Notes under the pieces: model-generated
What the model saw: the letters and a program-made list of their open reading frames with translations, nothing else
The model's database searches: none
What the model was told of the DNA's origin: nothing
Made by a program: the position numbers and the translations under genes
In this document: one piece after another, positions 32,925-41,848 of the stretch
Position numbering within the stretch: the first letter of the stretch is position 1
Layout: the number at the start of each line of letters is the position of its first letter
Source of the DNA: an uncultured Oscillospiraceae bacterium
GTDB lineage: Bacteria > Bacillota > Clostridia > Oscillospirales > Oscillospiraceae
Reading direction: 5' to 3'
Assembly: GCA_949948775.1 (NCBI GenBank)
Contig: CATLHC010000015.1
Coordinates: 1 to 44,329 of the forward strand
DNA: 44,329 nt

Positions 32925-34067
32925 ATGAAAAACAAATTGCAAAAGATGCTTGCTCTTGTCCTCGCGCTGGCCATGACCCTTGCCATGGCGGGCTGCGCGT
33001 CCAACGACGGCCCGCAGACCGGCACGCAGTCCCCGGACCGCAGCCAGGCGCCCAGCAGCGCCCCCTCCGACAGCGGCGAGCCGGCCAGCGGTGAGCCGGC
33101 CAAGCGCGGGCTGGTGGTGGCGTCCCACAATCCGTCGGTGGATTCCACCTTCCGCGCCCTCTATGAGGAGAGCCTGAGCGCCGCGGTGGCCCAGTACAAA
33201 GAGGACGGCGTCATCTCTGAGTACTACTCCTACTGTTCCAACGGCGATACCGCGACGCAGTCCCAGCAGATCCAGCAGTGCATCAACGATGGCGTGGACA
33301 TCATCATCGTCAACCCCATCTCCGGCACGGGCATCGACGCGGAGATTGAAAAGGCGCTGGACGCGGGCATCACCATCATCTGCGCCGACTGCGTCTATGA
33401 GTCGGACAAGGTCATCAGCATCGTGAACGACCAGTACAGCTGGGCGGCGCAGCAGGCCCAGTTCATGGTGGACACCCTGGGCGCCGGGGCCAAGGTGGTC
33501 ATGTTCAACGGTAAGGAGGGCAACTCCGCCTCCCAGCTCCGGGAGAGCGCCTACCGCAAGGTGCTGGAGGAGGGCGGAATTGAGATCGTCTACGAGGGCT
33601 ATAACGACTGGAACGACGCCACCTCTTACCAGAAGATGAGCGAGGTGATCTCCAGCGGCATTGAGTATGACGGCATCCTCAGCCAGATTGCCATCAACGG
33701 CATCCTCAATGCCCTGGAGGACAACAACGTGCCCTATCCCAAGGCCATTTCCGGCGATATCGCCGCGGGCGCCATCCGCCGCCTTTGCCAGATCAACAAG
33801 GATGGGAACGATCTGCCTTTCTTCTGCGTGGCCAATTCCCCCGGCATCGGCGTGACCGCGCTGTCCGTAGCCATCAACATGGCCATGGGCAACGAGCTGG
33901 ACGAGAGTGTTTTGGACGCGGACGGCAACATCTCCGTCACCCCCTTCTGGACCATCACCAACGCGGACATGGACGAGAAGCTGAAGGATCTGGAGGGCAT
34001 GGAGGACACCTCGATGGTCTCCGCTTGGATGAACGTGGAGGAGGCAAAAGAGGCTTTCTTCCGGTGA
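32925..34067 (+). CDS. ABC sugar importer, substrate-binding lipoprotein
   Basis: A 380-residue RbsB-like binding protein. A signal peptide with lipobox LAMAGC (Cys at about residue 23) is followed by a Ser/Pro/Gly-rich linker to about residue 60, then two Rossmann-like lobes: VVASHNPSVDSTFRALYEE, IIIVNPISGTGIDAEIEKAL, GITIICADCVYES, VVMFNGKEGNSASQLRE and YDGILSQIAINGIL. Family 1 periplasmic binding proteins carry pentoses, hexoses, autoinducer-2 or purine nucleosides. Of two adjacent ATGs the second (32925) has the better spacing to AGGAGG. It is 88 bp after the isomerase gene and 84 bp before the ATPase gene. Confidence 0.92.
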   Translation: MKNKLQKMLALVLALAMTLAMAGCASNDGPQTGTQSPDRSQAPSSAPSDSGEPASGEPAKRGLVVASHNPSVDSTFRALYEESLSAAVAQYKEDGVISEYYSYCSNGDTATQSQQIQQCINDGVDIIIVNPISGTGIDAEIEKALDAGITIICADCVYESDKVISIVNDQYSWAAQQAQFMVDTLGAGAKVVMFNGKEGNSASQLRESAYRKVLEEGGIEIVYEGYNDWNDATSYQKMSEVISSGIEYDGILSQIAINGILNALEDNNVPYPKAISGDIAAGAIRRLCQINKDGNDLPFFCVANSPGIGVTALSVAINMAMGNELDESVLDADGNISVTPFWTITNADMDEKLKDLEGMEDTSMVSAWMNVEEAKEAFFR

Positions 34068-34151
34068 CCGGCCGTAACCCTATGTGCCGCGCGGCCCTGC
34101 TTTGGCCGGACCGCGCGGCACGCCGCTATCTGTGGAAGGGAGGGATGCCCG

Positions 34152-35666
34152 GTGTTTGAAATGCGGAGCATCGTCAAGCATTTTGGCAGCGTGAAAGCGC
34201 TGAACGGAGCCTGCCTGAGCGTGAAGCCGGGAGAGATTCGCGCTCTGCTGGGCTCAAACGGCTCTGGAAAATCGACCATTGTAAAGATCATGGGGGGCAT
34301 TGTCCGCGCCAACGCGGGAGAACTGCTGATGGACGGCGTGCCGATTCGGATTGAGTCCGCTGCGGATTCCCGGTCCTTCGGCTTTGCGGTGGCCTATCAG
34401 GAGCTGAGCCTCCTGCCCCAGATGAGCGTGATCGACAATATCATGCTGGGGCATGAATACACCCGCCGGGGCGGCCTTCTGGACGAAAAACGCAGGCGCG
34501 AGTCGGTGAGAGGGCTGCTGGAGCGCCTCGAAATCAAATGCAGTCCGGACGCGCTGGTGCAGAATATCTCCCCCTCCGAGCAGAGCATGGTGGAGGTGGC
34601 CAAGGCCCTGTCCAGAGAACCGAAATTTCTGCTCTTGGACGAGGTGACCGCCTCGCTGCACCACGATGAGGTGGAGTCCCTCTTCCGCGTTCTGCGGGAG
34701 GAAAAGGCGAAGGGGGTCAGCATACTCATCGTCACCCACCGGATGAACGAGATCTATCAGGTGTGCGACAGCGCCACCATCTTCCGAAACGGCGCCACTG
34801 CGGCGGAAGGGCCCATGTCCCGGTTCCCCTTAAACGAGGTGATCTACCACATGACGGGCACCCGGGTGAAGGAGGAGGCCGCCGCCGCGCCCCGGAGTAC
34901 GGCGAAGGGACAGGACGCGCTGCTGCGGGTGGAGCACTTGACGATGAAGCCCAAGGTATCCGACATCTCCCTGCATGTGGACAAGGGGGAGATTGTGGGC
35001 ATCGGCGGCTTGGAGGGCCAGGGTCAGGCGGAATATATGAAGGCGATCTTCGGCGACCTGACGCCGGATGCCGGGGAGATGTGGTTTGAGGGGCGGCAGC
35101 TCCGTCTGAAGGACACCTCGCAGGCCGTCAAGCGCGGTATCTCCTACATCTCAGGGGACCGGACCAAGGAATCCGTATTTTCTCTGCGGACCATTGAGGA
35201 AAATCTCACCGCGGGCGACGCGGCGTTGGGCGGGGTATGGAGCTGGGTTTCCGCCAAAAAGATTCGCAAAATGGCCGGCGACGCGGTGGAACGGTATCAG
35301 ATCAAGATCGGCGCCATCACAGACAGCGCCAGCTCTCTGTCCGGCGGAAACCAGCAGAAGCTGGCCATTGCCCGGGGAATCGCGGTGGGACCGAAGCTGC
35401 TGCTGCTCAACGATCCCACCAAGGGTGTGGACATCAACTCCCGCAATGAGATTCACAAAATTCTGCGGGACAGCAGCGCCGAGGGCATGGGTGTGCTGCT
35501 GGTATCCAGCGACACCGAGGAGCTGCTGGGTATCTGCAGCCGGATTTATGTCTTCTATGAGGGAAGGGTGGTCGCCGAGCTGAGCGGAGACCAGCGCACC
35601 GAGGAAAACATTGTGCGCGCCATGATCGGCGGGGCGCCGGAGGGAAGGGAGGAGGCCGGAACATGA
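34152..35666 (+). CDS. ABC sugar importer, double ATP-binding subunit (RbsA-like)
   Basis: A 504-residue ATPase with two nucleotide-binding domains. The first has Walker A GSNGSGKST (about 35-43), Q-loop VAYQELSLLP, a degenerate signature ISPSEQSMVEVAKAL, Walker B LLLDEVTASL and switch THRMNEI. The second (from about 255) lacks a true Walker A (GGLEGQGQAEYMKAIFG), as usual for RbsA/MglA, but has LSGGNQQKLAIARGI and LLLLNDPTKGVD, where D-E is replaced by N-D. GTG 34152 is the start, with GGGAGGG upstream. Its stop overlaps the permease start as ATGA, so ATPase and permease are coupled. Confidence 0.93.
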   Translation: MFEMRSIVKHFGSVKALNGACLSVKPGEIRALLGSNGSGKSTIVKIMGGIVRANAGELLMDGVPIRIESAADSRSFGFAVAYQELSLLPQMSVIDNIMLGHEYTRRGGLLDEKRRRESVRGLLERLEIKCSPDALVQNISPSEQSMVEVAKALSREPKFLLLDEVTASLHHDEVESLFRVLREEKAKGVSILIVTHRMNEIYQVCDSATIFRNGATAAEGPMSRFPLNEVIYHMTGTRVKEEAAAAPRSTAKGQDALLRVEHLTMKPKVSDISLHVDKGEIVGIGGLEGQGQAEYMKAIFGDLTPDAGEMWFEGRQLRLKDTSQAVKRGISYISGDRTKESVFSLRTIEENLTAGDAALGGVWSWVSAKKIRKMAGDAVERYQIKIGAITDSASSLSGGNQQKLAIARGIAVGPKLLLLNDPTKGVDINSRNEIHKILRDSSAEGMGVLLVSSDTEELLGICSRIYVFYEGRVVAELSGDQRTEENIVRAMIGGAPEGREEAGT

Positions 35667-36706
35667 AGCGCTTGCTCTATCGGTTGAAGACAGCCCCCTA
35701 TTTTACCGGGCTCATCCTGTTTTTGACGATTCTGGCGCTGAACGTGGTGATCCAGACGCCGGCGCGGTTTTTCTCCGCCGCGAACATCAACTCGCTGGTG
35801 GCCAAAAACCTGCCGCTCATCCTCATCACAATGTCCCAAGGCCTGCTGATGATGAGCGGTGTCATCGATTTCTCCGTGGGTGTGCAGGTCTCTTTGAGCA
35901 ATGTCATCGCCATTATGATCCCCCAGTCCTTGGGCCTGCCCATCTGGGTGGGCTGGCTGTGCGCGGTGGCGGGCTGCGTGGCGGTCTCCGCCTTCAACGG
36001 CTTCATCACCACCTATCTGCGCATACCGGTGCTGCTGTCCTGCTATTCCATGGTTTTTGTGGTGAAGGGGCTGAACGTGCTCATTATGCCCAAGCCTCAG
36101 GGCAGCGTGCCTCCGGTCATTTATAAAACCTATGACTCGGTGCTGCTGGGCTTTCTGCCCTTTTCCGCGCTGATTTTGGCGGCGGTTCTGCTGTTCTGGC
36201 TCTACCTCAAGCGCACCGCTTTTGCCAAGGCGCTCTATGCCACCGGCGGGAATCTGCGCCACGCCTATTCCTCCGGCATCAACACCTCCGCCGTGCGCAT
36301 GAAGGTCTATCTGATCGCCGGCGTCATCAACGGCATCGCCGGGCTGTGCATGACGGCCATGACGGCCTCCGGGGACCCCAACGCCGGAGAGGTCTACGGG
36401 CTGAAGACCGTGGCCGCCTGTATTCTGGGCGGTATCTCCATGAGCGGGGGCTGGGGGACGCTGTCCTGCGCGCTGTACGGCGCGCTGCTGCTCATCTTGA
36501 CCCAGAACGGCGTGTCCAATCTGTTCAATTTCTTGAGCCGGGCGATCCCGGGCTTCTCTGTCACCAATTACTGGCAGAATTTTGCCTCCGATCTGATCAT
36601 CCTTCTGGCGCTGATTCTGACCGTCTTTACCAACAAGGCGATGATGGGGTCCATCAAAAAACAAGCGGACTATCTGGCATTGGGGGGTAAGAGGAATGAA
36701 GCATAA
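35663..36706 (+). CDS. ABC sugar importer, permease (RbsC-like) 1
   Basis: A 347-residue inner-membrane permease with about ten helices. Family marks are NINSLVAKNLPLILITMSQGL, LMMSGVIDFSVGVQVSLS, the ATPase-contacting KALYATGGNLRHAYSSGIN loop and CILGGISMSGGWGTLSCALYG. It overlaps the ATPase gene by 4 bp and the second permease gene by 11 bp, so this importer uses a heterodimeric membrane pore. Confidence 0.93.
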   Translation: MKRLLYRLKTAPYFTGLILFLTILALNVVIQTPARFFSAANINSLVAKNLPLILITMSQGLLMMSGVIDFSVGVQVSLSNVIAIMIPQSLGLPIWVGWLCAVAGCVAVSAFNGFITTYLRIPVLLSCYSMVFVVKGLNVLIMPKPQGSVPPVIYKTYDSVLLGFLPFSALILAAVLLFWLYLKRTAFAKALYATGGNLRHAYSSGINTSAVRMKVYLIAGVINGIAGLCMTAMTASGDPNAGEVYGLKTVAACILGGISMSGGWGTLSCALYGALLLILTQNGVSNLFNFLSRAIPGFSVTNYWQNFASDLIILLALILTVFTNKAMMGSIKKQADYLALGGKRNEA

Positions 36707-37670
36707 AAACTTTGCCGGCTCGCTTCAGCGCTTTGTGCAGGGCCATGTGGTGTTTATGGCCTTTCTCATGGCCCTGGCGGTGTTCTGCGTCAATATCATT
36801 CTCAACCCCAGGTCCCTGAATCGAAACGCTTTCGGTTCCATCCTGGCGCTGACCTCCCTGCTGGCCCTGTCCGGCGCGGGGCAGACCATGGTGGTGATCA
36901 CCGGCTCGGGCATCGATCTGTCCGCCGGGTCCATTATGTCGCTCACCGCTATCCTCAGCGTACAGCTCATGAACGGAGCGAATCAGCATATCGGCCTGTG
37001 CATTGTCATCAGCGTCGCTCTGGGCGCGCTGCTGGGCCTGTGCAACGGGATCGGCGTCACAAAAATCAAGCTGCCCTCCATGATCATCACGTATGCCATG
37101 TCCAATGTGATCACGCGGCTGCAGTTTATCGTCACGGAGGGGAAACCCACAGGCTCCGCCGCGCCTGCGCTGAGCGCCGCGCTGTCCTACCGGGTGCTGG
37201 GCCTGTTCCCGGCCATCCTGTTTTACTGTGTCGTGCTGTCGGTGCTGCTGTTTGTGCTTCTGCGGCACATGAAATACGGAAAGCGGCTCTATTTGCTGGG
37301 GGACAGCCACTCCGTGGCCCATTATACCGGAATTGCCAACGACCGCATGGTGCTGCTGACCTATGTGCTGGCGGGTATCCTCTACGGCGTGGCGGGTCTG
37401 ATCGGCGCGGGGTACTTCGCCTATGTGACCTGCGGGATGCTGGATGTGTACACCATGCGCAGCATTGTGGCCGTGGTCATTGGCGGCGCCGTGCTCACGG
37501 GGGGCAAGGGCACCTATTTCGGTACCATTGCCGGCGCGCTGTTTATGGTGGTGCTGAGCAACTGCCTGGCGGTGCTCAGTGTGCGGGACTGCGTGCAGAA
37601 TATCATCATGGGCCTGGTGATCATTGGGGTGCTCACCCTGTACAACCGGGATAAGAGCGTGCGCCAGTAA
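36696..37670 (+). CDS. ABC sugar importer, permease (RbsC-like) 2
   Basis: A 324-residue permease of the same family: LTSLLALSGAGQTMVVITGSGIDLSAGSIM (seen as GAGQTMVVITGSGIDLS), GRRLYL-like GKRLYLLGDSHSVAHYTGI coupling loop and VVIGGAVLTGGKGTYFGTIAGAL. It overlaps the preceding permease by 11 bp. It ends 32 bp before the molybdoenzyme gene, without a terminator in between, so importer and redox enzyme share one transcript. Confidence 0.93.
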   Translation: MKHKNFAGSLQRFVQGHVVFMAFLMALAVFCVNIILNPRSLNRNAFGSILALTSLLALSGAGQTMVVITGSGIDLSAGSIMSLTAILSVQLMNGANQHIGLCIVISVALGALLGLCNGIGVTKIKLPSMIITYAMSNVITRLQFIVTEGKPTGSAAPALSAALSYRVLGLFPAILFYCVVLSVLLFVLLRHMKYGKRLYLLGDSHSVAHYTGIANDRMVLLTYVLAGILYGVAGLIGAGYFAYVTCGMLDVYTMRSIVAVVIGGAVLTGGKGTYFGTIAGALFMVVLSNCLAVLSVRDCVQNIIMGLVIIGVLTLYNRDKSVRQ

Positions 37671-37702
37671 AACACAATTTGGGTCGAGATGGGGGGATCA
37701 GT

Positions 37703-39835
37703 ATGACCAGTAAAGTGCCTCAGGCGGGAAACGGAATTGAAATTGCCCACACCACCTGCGACATCTGCTCGCCGCAGCACCACTGCGGCATGAACGCCTA
37801 TGTGCGCGGCGGCAGGGTGATCAAGGTGGAGGGCTGGGCGGAGCACCCGTACAGCCGGGGGAGCATCTGTACCAAGGGCGCGGCGTACCGGGACTATCTG
37901 TACCGGGAGGACCGCATTCTGCATCCGCTGAAGCGGGTCGGGCCGAGGGGCAGCGGCCGGTTCCAGGAGATCTCCTGGGAGGAGGCCATCGAGACCGTAG
38001 CCCATCGGCTGAATCGGATCAAGCGAGAGTATGCGGCGGACGAGGTCATGTTCATGAACGGCTACGGGAAGTGGCAGAAGACCTTTTTGAACCGCCTGGC
38101 CTACTCTTTTGGCTCCCCCAATCTGGTGGGGGACGGCTGCACCTGCCAGACGGCCACCCACCTGGCCTGGGACGCCAATGTGGGGACGCTGTCCTGGCCG
38201 GATACGGACCACGCGCAGGTGCTGCTGGGGTGGGGGCTTAACCCGTACTACTCCAATTCGCCCAACGTGCCCTACTTCCTGCGGCGCAAGGCGGAGGGCA
38301 TGAAGATCGTGATCATTGACACCCGGAGGACTGCGGCCGCCGACCAGCTGGCGGACCTGTTTTTGCAGGTGCGTCCGGGTACGGACGGCGCGCTGGCGCT
38401 GGGCATGACCAATTTAATCCTGGAGCGGCACTGGGAAGACCGGGACTACTTGGACAAGCACACGGTGGGATTTGAGGAATACGCCGCGTATGTCAAGCAG
38501 TTCGACCTGCGCAGGGTCAGTGAGATCACCGGCGTGCCGGAGGAGCTGATTGTGGAGGCCACGCGGCTGTACGCCACAGCGGACTGCGCCGCCATTTCCG
38601 AGACGGCGGGCACGCTGACCCAGAAATATAACGGCTTTCAGACCTACCGGGCCATCAACTGCCTGCAGGCGGTGACGGGGAATTACGATCGGAAGGGGGG
38701 ATGCCTGCCCATCTTCTATACGTACAATCACCGCTATGCGGGATACCGCACCCATGAGCACGAGTTCATGCTTTCCCGCTACCCCCATGGAAGCCGCAAG
38801 ATCGGCAACGAGCGTTTCCCGCTGTGGAATACCTACAATGAGGCCCAGGCCAATGAACTGCCGGACTATATCAGCGGAAAAAAGGACTTCCCCATCCGGG
38901 CCATTTTCGGCATGGGGATGAACTACCGAATGTTCCCCCGGCCCGAGGCGGTCCGCAGGGCAATCGTGGAAAAGCTGGACTTTTTTGCCCTGAGCGAGCT
39001 GTTTTTGACCGACACCGCAAAGCTGGCCGATATCGTTCTGCCCGCCTGCTCCAGCTTCGAGCGGGAGGAGTTCCGCTGCTATCCCAACGGGTACGGCTAT
39101 TATACCGCGCCTGTGGTGGAGCCGCTGGGGGAGTCCAAGTCCGATTTGGATATTTTGGCGCTCTTGGCGCCGTTGCTGGACATGGATGATCCGCTGCTCC
39201 AGCGCGGCACGCCCAGGGACTGGGTAAATTATATCATCCAGGACACCGGCTGGACGGTGGAGGAGCTGCAAAAACAGGGCAAGCCCGTGGTGATGCACAA
39301 TTATGAACCCTATGTTCCCGGCACCTATACAGCGCAGGGATATCACACGCCCAGCGGGAAGTTTGAGATCGCCTCCGGCCTGGTCAAGCGGTTCTCCCAG
39401 GGAAAGAATTACAGCCTGATCCCAACCTGGGAGCCGCCGGAGGCCGGGGCCAGGCCGGAGGAGTATCCGCTGAACCTAATTTCGGGCGTGCGGTTTCCCA
39501 CGGCGCTGAATTCCCGCCTGCACCACGTGGCGGCGTTGCGGGATTTCCGCCCCGAGCCTTTGGTGGAGCTGCACCCGGAGACCGCCGAAAAGCTGGGAAT
39601 CCGGGACGGCATGCAGGCGGCCATCGAAAACGAGCTGGGCCGGGTGGTCATGCGGGTAAAGTGCACCGCGCGTGTGTCTCCGGGAGATGTCTACGCGTTC
39701 CATGGCTATGAGGAGGCGGATGTGAACGACCTGTTCAGCAGCGAGGCTCTGGACCCATATACGGGGTTCCCCGCCTTCCGCCTGACCCACTGCCGGGTGA
39801 CGCCGGCGAACAGAGAGGAAGCTGCTCATGGATGA
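37703..39835 (+). CDS. Molybdopterin (bis-MGD, Mo/W) oxidoreductase, catalytic subunit
   Basis: A 710-residue DMSO-reductase-superfamily enzyme. The N-terminal [4Fe-4S] motif is Cys19-x2-Cys22-x5-Cys28 ... Cys56 (CDICSPQHHCG, GSICTKG); the x5 spacing is wider than the common x3. LVGDGCTCQTATHLAW follows, where Cys148 aligns with the metal ligand of Cys-ligated members. Cofactor segments are LLGWGLNPYYSNSP, VIIDTRRTAAADQLADLFLQ, VRPGTDGALALGM, ETAGTLTQKYNG, a GMGMNYRMFP stretch and a C-terminal ten-stranded domain (LHPETAEKLGIRDGM). There is no Tat signal, so it should be cytoplasmic. ATG 37703 has GGGGGG-rich spacing upstream. The substrate is unknown; the sugar-uptake context is unusual for this family. 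Confidence 0.92.
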   Translation: MTSKVPQAGNGIEIAHTTCDICSPQHHCGMNAYVRGGRVIKVEGWAEHPYSRGSICTKGAAYRDYLYREDRILHPLKRVGPRGSGRFQEISWEEAIETVAHRLNRIKREYAADEVMFMNGYGKWQKTFLNRLAYSFGSPNLVGDGCTCQTATHLAWDANVGTLSWPDTDHAQVLLGWGLNPYYSNSPNVPYFLRRKAEGMKIVIIDTRRTAAADQLADLFLQVRPGTDGALALGMTNLILERHWEDRDYLDKHTVGFEEYAAYVKQFDLRRVSEITGVPEELIVEATRLYATADCAAISETAGTLTQKYNGFQTYRAINCLQAVTGNYDRKGGCLPIFYTYNHRYAGYRTHEHEFMLSRYPHGSRKIGNERFPLWNTYNEAQANELPDYISGKKDFPIRAIFGMGMNYRMFPRPEAVRRAIVEKLDFFALSELFLTDTAKLADIVLPACSSFEREEFRCYPNGYGYYTAPVVEPLGESKSDLDILALLAPLLDMDDPLLQRGTPRDWVNYIIQDTGWTVEELQKQGKPVVMHNYEPYVPGTYTAQGYHTPSGKFEIASGLVKRFSQGKNYSLIPTWEPPEAGARPEEYPLNLISGVRFPTALNSRLHHVAALRDFRPEPLVELHPETAEKLGIRDGMQAAIENELGRVVMRVKCTARVSPGDVYAFHGYEEADVNDLFSSEALDPYTGFPAFRLTHCRVTPANREEAAHG

Positions 39836-40277
39836 TATGGTTCTTTATGACGCCCAGGCATGCAGCGTATGTCAGGCGTGTTCGGTGGCGTGCATTGATG
39901 AAAAGGATCTGCCCCGCGGGGACGGGCGCGTCTGCGCCTACCGCACGGTGACGGAGGAGGAGACGCGCACACCTGAAGGCGGATTCCGCTTCGTGCGGCG
40001 GATGGACGGCTGCATGCACTGCGCTCAGGCGCCGTGCATCACGGCCTGTCCCAAGGGATGCTTTGTCCGGGACCGGGAAACGGGCCTGGTGCTTTTGGAC
40101 GAGCGCGCGTGCGTCGGCTGCGGCGCCTGCGCAAAGAGCTGCCCCCACCGCGCGATCCGCTTCAACGACTGCGGGAAGGCGGAAAAGTGCGATGGATGCA
40201 TCGACCGGGTTCGGCATGGACTGCGTCCTGCCTGCGAGATGATTTGCCCGCCCGGGGCCCTCCATTTCCACCTGTAA
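39828..40277 (+). CDS. Ferredoxin-like electron-transfer subunit with four [4Fe-4S] motifs
   Basis: A 149-residue polyferredoxin partner of the molybdoenzyme. Cysteine groups are CSVCQACSVAC (12-22), CMHCAQAPCITACPKGC, CVGCGACAKSCP and the late CDGC...C...C-P group, enough for four cubane clusters in the DmsB/NrfC arrangement. There is no transmembrane helix or signal. The start overlaps the catalytic-subunit gene by 8 bp, so a 1:1 complex is likely. No membrane-anchor subunit follows, so electrons must come from or go to a soluble carrier such as ferredoxin or NADH enzymes. Confidence 0.93.
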   Translation: MDDMVLYDAQACSVCQACSVACIDEKDLPRGDGRVCAYRTVTEEETRTPEGGFRFVRRMDGCMHCAQAPCITACPKGCFVRDRETGLVLLDERACVGCGACAKSCPHRAIRFNDCGKAEKCDGCIDRVRHGLRPACEMICPPGALHFHL

Positions 40278-40355
40278 CCGCCGGGCTGAGTTCTGAGCGC
40301 GCTCAGAGGCGCCCGGGATTTGATCGTATAGAGCTCCGCGTCCAAAATAGACGCG

Positions 40356-40391
40356 CAAAGTCCCCGGAGGAGCAAACCTCCGGGGACTTTG
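40356..40391. terminator. Terminator between the Mo-enzyme operon and the secreted-protein gene
   Basis: A perfect 15-bp stem (40356-40370 with 40377-40391, loop AGCAAA) between two converging genes. T-tracts are short on both strands. Confidence 0.7.
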
Positions 40392-40400
40392 TGTGGAATA

Positions 40401-41666
40401 TTACTCGCCGTCTTTCTCGCCAAAAAACTCGTCCAGAACGTCGTCCGAATTCATGACGAGGTCGTCGTCTTTTCCGGTGAGGGTGGTCAGCTCGGGCATG
40501 ACCATATCCGCGTAGGCGGCAAAGCCGGTCAGGTACTCCCGGGCCAGGCCCACGGTCAGCAGTGCCTCGGCGTCAAAGCCGTCCATGGGCACGATCCCGG
40601 CGGACGCCGCCCAGGTGATCGCGGGGGCAAACTCGTGGTCATCGTCCACGGCCGCGGGCAGGCCGCGGTCATCCAGAGGCTCGGGTTCGCCGTCCAGCAC
40701 CCACATCTTGTAGATGAATTCAGCGCAGGAGACCGGACCCTCCGCCAGCGGCACGTCGGGGTCGGCGATTTCCACCTCGGTGTCTCCCCCGTCATACTCG
40801 GTGTCTCCCCCGCCATTGTCCCCGGTGGTGGGATTGGCCCACTTCAGACCGAGAGCGTTATCGGAGGTCACGATCCCATTCTTATCGGTGCTAACAGGAT
40901 TACCGGAGCTGTCAACCCAGGAGCCGCCTTCGGGCGTATTGATGCTGGCACCGTCATTTTCACCGCTCTCCACATAAAAGCCAGTATCGCCGTAATCAAG
41001 GTAGACATCGTCCCCGCCTTCATTGGAAACTGTGGCGCCATTCGTAAGAATGACATCCGCACCGGGCCCAGCATAGATACCACTTTCTGTATCCGCGCCG
41101 CCGATCACATCGGTGTTGTCCAGCGTCAGCTCGGCGTTCTTCCCCACGTGGATGACGCTGTTCTTTGAAGAGGTAGAATCTGTCCCCCCATCAGCGTTCT
41201 CGCCAGAGCCCTCTTGAGGCACATTGGTAATTTTGCCGCCAGTGATAGTCACATCGGGGGCAGGAGAACTGCTACCATCGGGGTCGCCGCCACCGATTTC
41301 AATGACACTGGCATCCTCTGTGCCGGTAACGGTGTTTCCGCCCAAATCCAGGTTAACATCTCTCCCGATATAAATGCTGGTATCGGAATCGGCATCTGTT
41401 TTGGAATTATAGGTGACATCCTCGTTCAGTTGGACGTGCCGGGTGTCGCCATCGTTCCAAGCGTGGATACCATAGCTGCCATCCTCATTTTTGGCATAAC
41501 CGAATTTATCATTCGTTCCGGTGATTGGCTCACCACCAGTATTTTCCGTATCATTGATGGCACTATTCAAATCCTCGAACGTAGCGTCCGCAAACGCCGG
41601 TATGACCATGCTCCCACACAGTACAAGAGACAGCAGGACAGACAATCCCTTTTTCAAGCTTTTCAT
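40401..41666 (-). CDS. Secreted acidic repeat protein with SLH-like C-terminal region
   Basis: A 421-residue exported protein. A signal peptide (MKSLKKGLSVLLSLVLCGS, then MVIPAFADA, cleavage after AFA) is followed by a strongly acidic region of beta-helix-like turns: VQLNEDVTYNS, SIYIGRDVNLDLGGNTVTG, VIEIGGGD, VTITGGKITN, VIHVGKNAELTLDNTDVIGG, VILTNGATVSN. A Gly/Asp/Thr linker (about 285-300) leads to a region with PVSCAEFIYKMWVLDGEPEP and ITWAASAGIV. These recall one or two degenerate S-layer homology modules that bind cell-wall polymers. It is probably displayed on the surface. ATG 41666 has AAAGGGG 8 bases upstream. It is divergent from a LytTR/GHKL two-component system, which could control it. 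Confidence 0.75.
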   Translation of the reverse strand: MKSLKKGLSVLLSLVLCGSMVIPAFADATFEDLNSAINDTENTGGEPITGTNDKFGYAKNEDGSYGIHAWNDGDTRHVQLNEDVTYNSKTDADSDTSIYIGRDVNLDLGGNTVTGTEDASVIEIGGGDPDGSSSPAPDVTITGGKITNVPQEGSGENADGGTDSTSSKNSVIHVGKNAELTLDNTDVIGGADTESGIYAGPGADVILTNGATVSNEGGDDVYLDYGDTGFYVESGENDGASINTPEGGSWVDSSGNPVSTDKNGIVTSDNALGLKWANPTTGDNGGGDTEYDGGDTEVEIADPDVPLAEGPVSCAEFIYKMWVLDGEPEPLDDRGLPAAVDDDHEFAPAITWAASAGIVPMDGFDAEALLTVGLAREYLTGFAAYADMVMPELTTLTGKDDDLVMNSDDVLDEFFGEKDGE

Positions 41667-41714
41667 AGGCATTACCCCTTTTCTACATAGAACATATTTT
41701 GCTTGCGCAATTGG

Positions 41715-41743
41715 AGTATATCATTTGTCCATTCCAGCTTCAA
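41715..41743 (-). promoter_or_regulatory. Sigma-A promoter of the secreted-protein gene
   Basis: On the minus strand: TTGAAG, a 17-bp spacer and TATACT, about 50 bp before the start codon. Confidence 0.65.
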
Positions 41744-41802
41744 CCAAAGTGTCCTAAATTGTGGTTTTGCGTCCCGAATCCTATGGCGGGATGGGGGCGG
41801 AT

Positions 41803-41820
41803 ATGGTATGATGATACCAT
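41803..41820. promoter_or_regulatory. Palindrome upstream of the response-regulator gene
   Basis: ATGGTAT-GATG-ATACCAT, a perfect 7-bp inverted repeat overlapping a possible TATGAT -10 box (41807-41812) and lying 28 bp before the GTG start. A candidate operator; the binding protein is unknown, and LytTR proteins normally prefer direct repeats. Confidence 0.45.
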
Positions 41821-41848
41821 CTGCGGATAGAAGAGGGGAGAGAGCACA

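Noticed and set aside
35390-35425. Inactive second ATPase domain because LLLLNDPT replaces the usual LLLLDEPT
   Set aside because: RbsA-type importers commonly have one divergent nucleotide-binding domain, and this variation is recalled in related proteins, so it is not evidence of decay.
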